A stretch of 39,934 bases of DNA from Spirochaetaceae bacterium UBA4077 (GTDB lineage: Bacteria > Spirochaetota > Spirochaetia > Treponematales > Rectinemataceae): NCBI GenBank assembly GCA_002383375.1, contig DFYR01000054.1:1-39934 (forward strand). Direction: 5' to 3'. Below the pieces are notes generated by a model. That model saw nothing but the letters and a program-made list of their open reading frames with translations, was not told the DNA's origin and made no database searches. The position numbers were made by a program, and so were the translations under genes. Positions 31,557 to 38,606 of the stretch are shown piece after piece (the first letter of the stretch is position 1; each line of letters starts with the position of its first letter).

Positions 31557-33149
31557 ATGAAAAAACATATTAAGAACTTTGTTTTTCTCTCAATCATATC
31601 GATACTCATTTTCTTTGGCGCTCCAGCCTTGGGAGCCCAGGCTTTCGGTTTCGGAAACGGCGAAGAGGGTCCTGACGGCTCAGCCATAGGTGCTAGCGGA
31701 GCCACGGGTGCTGGCGCGGCCGCGGGCGCTGCCTCGGCCTTCTCTGGACCCAGCCTTGGCGGCGAAGTCTCCTTTGGTTTTTTGGGCTTCCCCGAAGCGC
31801 TCCTGGACGGAGACTTTACCAACAGCACAGTCCTGCCCGCGGCCGCGCTCAACCTGGACGCCACAGGCTCCAAGGCCGATGCCCATATCGCCATCAAGCT
31901 TGATAAAGACCTGTTGGTCAACAGCCCCGAGTATATCCTCGATGAGGTCTGGCTACAGATGTATACCGGCCAGACAATAATCCAGGGCGGACTCATGCGC
32001 CTCACCTGGGGCCGGGCGGACAGCCTCAGCGTCCTGGATATCTTGAATCCCAAGAATCTCAGCGATCTCACCCTCAGGGACGAACAGGAACGCAAGATCC
32101 CCATCCCCATGCTGCGGATCAACCAAGGCCTCGGCAGCCGCCTAAGCGCCGAGTTCGTGTACCTCCCCTGGTTCGAGGGGAACAGGATAGCCACTTCCGG
32201 ACCCTGGGTTTCTCCACAGATGAAAACCGGCCTTGACACGCTCACAAGTACCTTGGCGACAAGCCTCTACAATAATTATAAGGCCAGCACCTGGGCCGCG
32301 GTTTACACCGCAGCCTACGCCCAGACAATGACAGCTACAGCCGGCGATGAGGCTACAGCCAATACTACAGCTATCGCCGCCGCCGACGCCCAGATTGCGA
32401 GCTTGGAAACTTCACTGCGAAGCCAAGCTTCGCAGGATGCCGCGGAAGCGCTGGCTAATCCTTTTTATAAACCCCAAACAAAGGCTTTTAATTATAGTCA
32501 AGCTGGACTTCGACTAAGCGGCCGCCTTTCGGGACTCGATCTTGGCCTGCAATACTTTTACGGGCGACTTGTGCAGCCAGCCCTGGACATGAACCCCGCT
32601 TCAATTACCGCCGCCGGCGGAAAGATCCCGATCTATTACAACCCCTACCACCAGATAGGCGCCGACCTCGCCTTTGTCCTTGCCGGCTTCAACCTCAGGC
32701 TGGAAGGGGGAATCAACCTCACCGAGGACAGTGCAGGCACGGATCCCCTGGTGTACAACCGGCACATCGTCTGGTCGGCTGGCTTCGATCGCGACCTTTT
32801 CGCCGGCATAAACCTCAATTTTCAGTCCTCGGGAAAGGTCAGGCTACAGCATGACAAGATCGATAAGACAGCAACCTCGCTTGATATAGAGTCAAGCTCC
32901 AACTTGACTTCAACCCAGTTGGCTGCCCTCCTCTCCCGCTCATTCCTTCAGGATAGACTGAAGGTCGAGCTTCTAGGTCTCTTAAGCGCAGAAAACCTGG
33001 ACTACATGATCGAGCCCGGCTTAGTGCTGAGCATCGGCGACGCGGAAGTCGCCCTGCGTGGACGCTACTTCGGCGGCGACTCTGGGGGCGAATTCGGGCA
33101 GTTCAACGACAAAAGCTACATAAGCCTTTCATCGAAGTATACATTCTAG
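31557..33149 (+). CDS. Outer-membrane beta-barrel protein of the MMPL operon (DUF1302-like)
   Basis: A 530-residue outer-membrane protein. A signal peptide (about 1-27) is followed by a Gly/Ala-rich segment, then amphipathic strands: VSFGFLGFPEALLDGDF, LDEVWLQMYTGQTIIQGGLMRLTWG, and a terminal YISLSSKYTF that fits the C-terminal insertion signal of BAM substrates. The WGRADSLSVLDILNPKNLSDL segment resembles the conserved plug-like region of DUF1302 proteins. Residues about 225-300 are an Ala/Thr/Ser-rich helical insert (AYAQTMTATAGDEATANTTA and following), unusual inside a barrel. GGAGG lies upstream with 11 bases to ATG. It should be the outer-membrane end of the exporter/LolA route. Confidence 0.78.
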   Translation: MKKHIKNFVFLSIISILIFFGAPALGAQAFGFGNGEEGPDGSAIGASGATGAGAAAGAASAFSGPSLGGEVSFGFLGFPEALLDGDFTNSTVLPAAALNLDATGSKADAHIAIKLDKDLLVNSPEYILDEVWLQMYTGQTIIQGGLMRLTWGRADSLSVLDILNPKNLSDLTLRDEQERKIPIPMLRINQGLGSRLSAEFVYLPWFEGNRIATSGPWVSPQMKTGLDTLTSTLATSLYNNYKASTWAAVYTAAYAQTMTATAGDEATANTTAIAAADAQIASLETSLRSQASQDAAEALANPFYKPQTKAFNYSQAGLRLSGRLSGLDLGLQYFYGRLVQPALDMNPASITAAGGKIPIYYNPYHQIGADLAFVLAGFNLRLEGGINLTEDSAGTDPLVYNRHIVWSAGFDRDLFAGINLNFQSSGKVRLQHDKIDKTATSLDIESSSNLTSTQLAALLSRSFLQDRLKVELLGLLSAENLDYMIEPGLVLSIGDAEVALRGRYFGGDSGGEFGQFNDKSYISLSSKYTF

Positions 33150-33172
33150 GAATCCACGGTGGGGCACTGCCC

Positions 33173-33216
33173 AAAAAAAACAAGGGGCGGCCGCAAGGTC
33201 GCCCCTTGTTTTTTTT
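33173..33216. terminator. Bidirectional rho-independent terminator
   Basis: Eight A (33173-33180), a 12-bp stem (33181-33192 with 33197-33208, one G-T wobble) closed by a GCAA tetraloop of the GNRA class, then eight T (33209-33216). The symmetry means transcripts from both converging genes, the barrel gene and the lipid kinase gene, end here. Confidence 0.95.
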
Positions 33217-33231
33217 CCTACCCGACCACGT

Positions 33232-34296
33232 TCAGACCGGCACGATGCTGTTGTACAGTCCGTGCAGTCGTTCCATCACCAGGGGAAAATCACAGCGCGC
33301 CAGTTCCTCCACCTCTCCGTCGCACTGGAGGGGCAGGCGCTCGGTATACTGCACTTCGATTTTTTCCGCTTCGAAGTGCAGAACTTCGGAGACGTTCTCG
33401 TGGAATCCCTTCTCGATGGAACCTTTTACCAGGAGTTTCTTTAGAAGACCCATCTGGGAAACGGTGATCCCACTGCGATCGTCGGGCAGAATCCGCTTAT
33501 TCGAACCGTACTGCCTGTTCCCCGAAGCTCCAAAAGCCACTAAGAGCCGGAGGGTTTCACTCTCGTGGACTAACCTCCCCAATCCGTCCCAAGCCTTTAA
33601 GCCAAGGGGTACGAGCTTGTAAGCCCTGTCATAGAAAAGTGTAGCCACATTTACCCAGAATTTATAGGAATCGCCGGGAAAGTGGGCTTTCAATTTATTG
33701 GTACGATCCGCTACATAGGCATCAAGACCCACGCTGGCGATGTTGAAGGACCAGAGGGGAGCCTTGCCCCCATCCTCGGCTGACCGCACCTGAATGGCCG
33801 ATCTTCGCTCCAGCGCAAGTGGCCCCAGAAAGCGTCTCAGGGCGGTGACCAGGTCCCTGCCCTCCGAGCCATCGTTGCCAGTGCCCATGGGCAGCCGTAA
33901 AAGGCCGAACCGGTCTTTATCCCCCTCAGGCAGACGGATCAGGCGTTCAGCTGTTTCCAGACTGGTACCGTCGCCCCCGGCAGTCATAATAATATGCAGA
34001 GAATCCCTGCCATTGGCGCTGGAGCGTTCCACAACTCTCTGTGCTATGGCGGCAGCGTGGCCGCAGCGTTCTGTATGGTGCAGATGGACTTGGACTTCCT
34101 CAGCCCTCAGGGGTAGAGCCTGGGCCTGTTCCACTACCTGAGAAAGTTCATTCTTCCTCTTGCCGGCGAAGCGGCGGCGTTTAAACCCGCCAGCATTGGG
34201 GTTGGCGATTATGTCTACCACGAGCTTCCTGCCAGGAAAAGAGGGAGAACGGCTCAGGATGGCGCGAACTCCTTCGGCCAGGTCTTCAGGTTTCAT
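33232..34296 (-). CDS. Diacylglycerol/lipid kinase, DAGK catalytic-domain family
   Basis: A 354-residue cytoplasmic lipid kinase. NPNAGG (32-37) is the family's opening loop, GGDGT (107-111) the ATP-binding and catalytic motif, and PMGTGND (136-142) the second nucleotide loop. The C-terminal half, with FNIASVGLDAYVADRTN and RLPLQCDGEVEEL, is the beta-sandwich that binds lipid. It should phosphorylate diacylglycerol or a related lipid and links to phospholipid turnover. The ATG is not preceded by a recognisable Shine-Dalgarno sequence. It lies 42 bases past the stop of the sugar permease gene and probably shares its transcript. The lipid substrate cannot be read from the sequence. Confidence 0.88.
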   Translation of the reverse strand: MKPEDLAEGVRAILSRSPSFPGRKLVVDIIANPNAGGFKRRRFAGKRKNELSQVVEQAQALPLRAEEVQVHLHHTERCGHAAAIAQRVVERSSANGRDSLHIIMTAGGDGTSLETAERLIRLPEGDKDRFGLLRLPMGTGNDGSEGRDLVTALRRFLGPLALERRSAIQVRSAEDGGKAPLWSFNIASVGLDAYVADRTNKLKAHFPGDSYKFWVNVATLFYDRAYKLVPLGLKAWDGLGRLVHESETLRLLVAFGASGNRQYGSNKRILPDDRSGITVSQMGLLKKLLVKGSIEKGFHENVSEVLHFEAEKIEVQYTERLPLQCDGEVEELARCDFPLVMERLHGLYNSIVPV

Positions 34297-34338
34297 GGAA
34301 AGAAGGATATAGCGCTGCGATGACTCTGTCCATGCACC

Positions 34339-35154
34339 TCAACCTTTAACCGCGCCCATGGTCAGCCCCTTCACCACATACTTCTGGAATATCATGGTGA
34401 GGATGATGGCGGGGGTCATGATAGCCACCGCAGCCGCCATCACAGCACCCCAGTCAACTTCCGCGTAGGAAACGAAATTATAGACTGCTATGGGCAAGGT
34501 TTTCGTCTTTTCCATGCTTAAGACCTGGGAGAACATGAAGTTGTTCCAGGAGAATATAAAGGAAAGGGTGATGGAGGTGACTATGCCCGGTGTCGCGATT
34601 GGTAAAATTATTGATAGGAATGCCTTCTGCCTTGTGGCTCCGTCCACCATGGCCGACTCTTCCATCTCCAGGGGAATGCTTTCGAAATAGCTAGACATGA
34701 TCCAGACGACGATAGGAAGCGCTATGAGCATGTGGGAGAGGATGAGGGCCACATAAGAGTCCATGAGCCGCAGGCGGGAAAAAATAATGTACCAGGGCAT
34801 GAGGAAGGAAATACCCGGCATGAGCCTGGCTACGAGAATGAAGACCGAAAGCTTTTTCTGCTTGAAGCGGGCTATGGAGTATGCTGCAGGCAAGCCCAAC
34901 AACAGGGAAAAGCCCACAGCAGAGAGGCCTACGATCAGGGAATTCTTGAAATACTTCAAAAAGTTCTGTTCGGCAAAAACCCGTATGTAATTATCGATAA
35001 TCGGGGAGAAAATGATCCTGGGCGGCCAGGCGACTATGTCCACCTGGGTCTTGAAAGAAGAACTGAGCATCCACAGGAAGGGGAAGAGCACCGGCACCGC
35101 AATACAAAGCATGAGAAGGATCCACAGTATCCGCTTAATGGTTGTTGTACGCAT
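34339..35154 (-). CDS. Carbohydrate ABC transporter permease (MalG/CUT1 type)
   Basis: A 271-residue inner-membrane subunit with six predicted helices. The cytoplasmic coupling loop EESAMVDGATRQKAFLSIILPIATPGI is the CUT1 EAA motif (quoted as AMVDGATRQKAFLSIILP). SAAYSIARF-like AAYSIARFKQKK and MPWYIIFSRLRLMDS are typical of MalG/UgpE-group subunits. GGAGG lies 4 bases before the ATG. It is 9 bases beyond its partner permease gene. No ATP-binding subunit is encoded beside it; a shared MsmK-type ATPase elsewhere is expected. Confidence 0.93.
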   Translation of the reverse strand: MRTTTIKRILWILLMLCIAVPVLFPFLWMLSSSFKTQVDIVAWPPRIIFSPIIDNYIRVFAEQNFLKYFKNSLIVGLSAVGFSLLLGLPAAYSIARFKQKKLSVFILVARLMPGISFLMPWYIIFSRLRLMDSYVALILSHMLIALPIVVWIMSSYFESIPLEMEESAMVDGATRQKAFLSIILPIATPGIVTSITLSFIFSWNNFMFSQVLSMEKTKTLPIAVYNFVSYAEVDWGAVMAAAVAIMTPAIILTMIFQKYVVKGLTMGAVKG

Positions 35155-35163
35155 TCCAGCCTC

Positions 35164-36042
35164 CTACAGCTCAAAGCGCTTGCGCAGCGCCATAATGGCC
35201 AGGCTGAAGGCCAGGACCAAGAGAAACAGGAAGACCAGGATCACCGAGGACTGGCCCATGCGGAAATATTCGAATGAATACTTGTATGCCATAACGTTGA
35301 GCGTTTCCGAGGAATAGCCTGGGCCTCCGCCTGTCATCGCATAAATTATGTCGTAGGTTTTAAGCGCGTCCACAGTGCGCAGGATCATGGCGGTGAGTAG
35401 TGTTGGAGTTATCATGGGAAGGGTTATTTTCGTGAATATCTGAACTGCATTCGCTCCATCCACCTTGGCCGATTCGTAGGGTTCCTGCGAAAGGCTGGCC
35501 AGACCGGCAAGGACGATGAGCGCTATCATGGGAGTCCACTGCCATATATCCACCAAGGCTAGTGAAGGAATTACCGACTGGGCGCTGGATACCCAGGCAG
35601 CGCGGGGCAATCCGAAAATGCTTAAAACGTAATTGGCCAGCCCGATGGTAGGATCGAAGAAAAGGTTCCACACGATGCCGATGGCCACCGGCGTGGCTAC
35701 GAGGGGAAGGAGCAGAATGAGCTTCATGGCGGATTTGCCCTTGAACTCTCTGTTTAAAAGCAGGGCGACGGCCAGGCCCAGGACCGTCTCCGCCACGACC
35801 GCGATTGCGGTAAAGGAAAAGGTCCTCCCAATAGCTTCCAGAAAACGGGGCTCCCCGAGAACGCGGATGTAAGATTTTAATCCTACCAGCTTAAGCGGCA
35901 TGCCCGACGTTAGGTTCCAGTTTGTAAAGCTCAAGAACAGTGTATAGATCACCGGAAAGAGCATCATGACGACGATGAAAAGCACCGCCGGCAGGGGAAA
36001 GAGTATCTTGAAATGCCGTTCGATAAAGCTACTTTTAGTCAT
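35164..36042 (-). CDS. Carbohydrate ABC transporter permease (MalF/UgpA type)
   Basis: A 292-residue permease partner. After a short basic start come about six helices (FPLPAVLFIVVMMLFPVIYTL first). The coupling loop EPYESAKVDGANAVQIFTKI has the EAA-motif pattern with conserved Gly. ATG 36042 is chosen over an upstream in-frame start at 36099 because AGGAGG lies 6 bases before it. It follows the solute-binding protein gene across a 204-base gap that contains a hairpin with a T-run, so it is probably expressed at a lower level than the binding protein. Confidence 0.93.
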   Translation of the reverse strand: MTKSSFIERHFKILFPLPAVLFIVVMMLFPVIYTLFLSFTNWNLTSGMPLKLVGLKSYIRVLGEPRFLEAIGRTFSFTAIAVVAETVLGLAVALLLNREFKGKSAMKLILLLPLVATPVAIGIVWNLFFDPTIGLANYVLSIFGLPRAAWVSSAQSVIPSLALVDIWQWTPMIALIVLAGLASLSQEPYESAKVDGANAVQIFTKITLPMITPTLLTAMILRTVDALKTYDIIYAMTGGGPGYSSETLNVMAYKYSFEYFRMGQSSVILVFLFLLVLAFSLAIMALRKRFEL

Positions 36043-36196
36043 CAGCTCCTCCTGCTCCGCAGCAGCAAATAGTACGAATGGAATCACACTGTCGCACAAC
36101 TTAAAAAAATGAAGTCAATTTCAAAATTTAGGCATAAAAAAGCATCAAAACGTCTCAACCCTGGAGACTGAAATCCTATTCTCCGGGGCGCTCGGT

Positions 36197-36226
36197 AAAA
36201 ATGAGCGCGGCCTAGCGGCCGCGCTC
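36197..36226 (-). terminator. Hairpin attenuator between the binding protein and permease genes
   Basis: GAGCGCGGCC (36203-36212) and GGCCGCGCTC (36217-36226) form a perfect 10-bp stem around TAGC. Five T follow on the minus strand (36197-36201). Read from the leftward transcript it lies just past the binding-protein stop. Partial termination here would give the usual excess of binding protein over permease. Confidence 0.8.
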
Positions 36227-36246
36227 TAATCGCACAACGTTAAAGA

Positions 36247-37500
36247 TCAGTACACTCCGTACTCGCCGGTGTCCTCAAGCAATTCATTGACCTGCTTTGC
36301 CTTCTGCTTGGCGAGATCGGCCAACTTCTGGGAAGTGCCGGCTGTGTTGATGGACTCGATGATGACTTCGCCGATGAGGTCGCGGGCATTGCCTACGGCG
36401 CTCATGTAAGGCCTGTCGAAGGGATTGCCGTTCTTGGCGGCGAATGCCTGGGAAGTCACCAGCTCGGGATTGGCCTTGGCGACAACAGCAGGATCAGCCC
36501 AGGCTGAGTTGCGGGACATGGGGATGGAAGCTCCGCCCAGGGCCTTCTTGGCCAGGTCGGCGCTGGTAGCCCATTTAATGAAGTCGAGGGCCAGCGCCTT
36601 GTTCTTGGACTGGCGCGCTACAGCCATGCCCCAGGATACGACGAAGAAAGGATTGCTGGCCTTGGGGCCGGCGGGCAGATTCGCGATGCCCACGTCGGCC
36701 GCGGTCACCTGGCTCTTCGCCGGATCGACGATCTGGCTGAAGAATACCGATGCGTCGGTCCACATGGCAACCTTCCCGGCCTGGAAGAGGGGCATTATGT
36801 TTTCCCAGGACATTGAGGTTACGCCGGTGGGGCCATAGAGTGCGAGCATCTTGCCATAGAAGCGGGTTGCATCCAAAGCTTCCTTGGAATCGAAAACAGC
36901 CACGCCCTTGTCCAGATACTTGCCGCCGTAGTTATACACATAGCTGGAGAGCTGAGTGACAGCAGCGGCGCCCTTGCCCCGGGATGCAAAGCCGGCGATA
37001 TCGTTGGAATCCAGTGCCTTGGCGGCGGCTTCCAGCTCGGCGAAGGTCTTAGGAACCGAGAGATCGGCCTTCTTGAAGAGATCCTTTCTGTAGTAAAGAA
37101 CCTGCCATTCGGTTACCAGGGGCACCAGGTAGGGCTTGTTGCCGAAGCGGGCGACGCCCATGGCGCTCTCGGGATAGTCGGAGAAGTCGTAGCTCGTCAA
37201 AGGCTCGTACCAGCCGTTCTTGTAGAACATTTTACCTTCCTGGAGCGGCCTGGTCATGAAGACGTCGGCGGAGGAAGAGTTGGTAGCGAACTCGGTGGTG
37301 AGCTTGGTGGTGAGCTGGCTCTCCTGCAGGCTCTCAACGTTGACCTTAACGCCAGTTGCCTTTTCATACTCGGGGATGTACTGCTTCAGCAGATCTCCAT
37401 AAGGATGATTAGCTACCAGTACGCGGATCTCCTTAGCCTGGGCTCCGGCTCCAAAGACCAGCGCCACGAGCAGCAGCAGAGTGATCAGTTTTGATTTCAC
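36247..37500 (-). CDS. Extracellular sugar-binding protein of the ABC transporter
   Basis: A 417-residue periplasmic binding protein of the CUT1 family. The signal peptide (ITLLLLVALVFGAGAQA, cleaved at about residue 21) has no lipobox. The mature protein opens EIRVLVANHPYGDLL and includes YEKATGVKVNVE and the SSADVFM segment typical of this group. Start is GTG at 37500, with AAGGAGG 5 bases upstream; a longer in-frame start at 37569 would precede the promoter-like region. It is the first gene of the leftward transporter operon and divergent from the RpiR regulator. The sugar is unknown. Confidence 0.92.
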   Translation of the reverse strand: MKSKLITLLLLVALVFGAGAQAKEIRVLVANHPYGDLLKQYIPEYEKATGVKVNVESLQESQLTTKLTTEFATNSSSADVFMTRPLQEGKMFYKNGWYEPLTSYDFSDYPESAMGVARFGNKPYLVPLVTEWQVLYYRKDLFKKADLSVPKTFAELEAAAKALDSNDIAGFASRGKGAAAVTQLSSYVYNYGGKYLDKGVAVFDSKEALDATRFYGKMLALYGPTGVTSMSWENIMPLFQAGKVAMWTDASVFFSQIVDPAKSQVTAADVGIANLPAGPKASNPFFVVSWGMAVARQSKNKALALDFIKWATSADLAKKALGGASIPMSRNSAWADPAVVAKANPELVTSQAFAAKNGNPFDRPYMSAVGNARDLIGEVIIESINTAGTSQKLADLAKQKAKQVNELLEDTGEYGVY

Positions 37501-37520
37501 AGAAACCTCCTTGATAGAAA

Positions 37521-37537
37521 ATATATGATATACGATG
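37521..37537. promoter_or_regulatory. AT-rich element similar to the GntR-site region
   Basis: ATATATGATATACGATG differs by one base from the 17 bases at 4339-4355 in front of the ThDP enzyme gene. It lies about 20 bases upstream of the binding-protein GTG, with the TATAT-G-ATATA core conserved. It could be an operator shared across the window or simply the -10 region of the transporter promoter. Confidence 0.35.
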
Positions 37538-37588
37538 CCATGCTTGACCCAGTATCCCACCGTTTCCATGAGCCGTCAAGATTAGTTT

Positions 37589-37603
37589 TGAAAAATGTTT
37601 TCA
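37589..37603. promoter_or_regulatory. Candidate RpiR operator
   Basis: TGAAAA and TTTTCA flank ATG (37589-37603). TGAAA-N-TTTCA palindromes are a common operator form of RpiR/MurR-family regulators (family knowledge). The site lies in the 181-base divergent region between the binding-protein gene and the rpiR-type gene, and could control both. Confidence 0.6.
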
Positions 37604-37681
37604 CCGAATTGGTTATTTTTTTCATTATATCCTTTACAGAATTTACCTCTGGTGATACAACCATTCTATGAGGATCGGATA

Positions 37682-38524
37682 GTGGCCGAGCAGAGCTGCA
37701 TGTACCTGATTCACTCTTATTCGGACGCTTTCAGCGCCAAGGAACAACGTGTAGCCACATACATCAGCCTTCACCCTGCCGAAGCAGTCCATCCCAGCAT
37801 CGACGAGCTGGCTTCCCTCATCGGAGTATCGGTCTCGACCCTCCTTCGCTTCGTAAAAAAACTAGGCTACGGCTCCTACCAAGAATTTCGCATTGCCCTG
37901 GCCACCGAAACCCTTAAGCCCGAATCACGCTACTACGAAATCGAAGTGGACGAATCCGAAGACCCTGTGGGCATATCATGCAGGGCAGCCCGGGCCGCTC
38001 TGGACATGACTGAAAAGCTTGTGGACCGAGAGTGCCTCAAAAAAGTCTCTGACGCGGCATGCAAGGCTGCCTGCGTCTGCATTTTCGGCCTCGGAGGCTC
38101 GGGGCTCGTCGCCCGGGACGCGCTGCACAAGCTCATACGTTCAGGATTGCGTTGCCAGAGCGCTGAGGACTTCCACCTCCAGCTCATGATGGCGTCCCAG
38201 ACGGGCAGGCAGGATCTGGCGATTCTAATTTCCCATACGGGGGCGAACAAGGACAGCCTGGCCATCGCTGAAGTGCTGCGGCGAAACGCTTGCCCCCTGG
38301 CGGTCATAACGACCTATCCCAGGTCGCCGCTGGCGAGGATGGCCGATTACCTCCTGGTAGCTGGAGCCCCCGGCTCCTCGGTGATCTCTGAGGCATTTTC
38401 GGCCCGGATAGCCCACCTGGCCATCATCGATTCCCTCTATATAGAAGTGATGGGGCGGCTCAAGAACGAGGGAATCCGGAACGTGGAGAAAATGAGAACT
38501 GCGATAGCGGGAAGAAGGATATGA
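37682..38524 (+). CDS. RpiR/MurR-family transcriptional regulator with SIS domain
   Basis: A 280-residue regulator. The N-terminal HTH_6 domain covers about 10-85, with the recognition region IDELASLIGVSVSTLLRFVK and the family's LGYGSYQEFR. The C-terminal SIS domain (about 128-260) starts CVCIFGLGGSGLVARD and contains AILISHTGANKDSLAI, the phosphosugar-binding loops. GTG 37682 follows GAGGA at 7 bases; a longer in-frame ATG start at 37595 lacks a ribosome site and overlaps the palindrome. It should sense a phosphorylated sugar produced by the imported substrate. It is divergent from the transporter operon and followed by 6-phosphogluconate dehydrogenase. Confidence 0.93.
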   Translation: MAEQSCMYLIHSYSDAFSAKEQRVATYISLHPAEAVHPSIDELASLIGVSVSTLLRFVKKLGYGSYQEFRIALATETLKPESRYYEIEVDESEDPVGISCRAARAALDMTEKLVDRECLKKVSDAACKAACVCIFGLGGSGLVARDALHKLIRSGLRCQSAEDFHLQLMMASQTGRQDLAILISHTGANKDSLAIAEVLRRNACPLAVITTYPRSPLARMADYLLVAGAPGSSVISEAFSARIAHLAIIDSLYIEVMGRLKNEGIRNVEKMRTAIAGRRI

Positions 38525-38606
38525 GTCGGCTTCGAAGATTCAGCGACCTTTGAAGACCTCGACAAGCATAAAGACACCTGCCCCGCGGCAGGATAGCGGA
38601 GGGAAC

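Noticed and set aside
33173..33216. The symmetric A/T-flanked hairpin considered as a recombination site
   Set aside because: The A8-stem-GCAA-stem-T8 form between two converging genes is fully explained as a bidirectional terminator.
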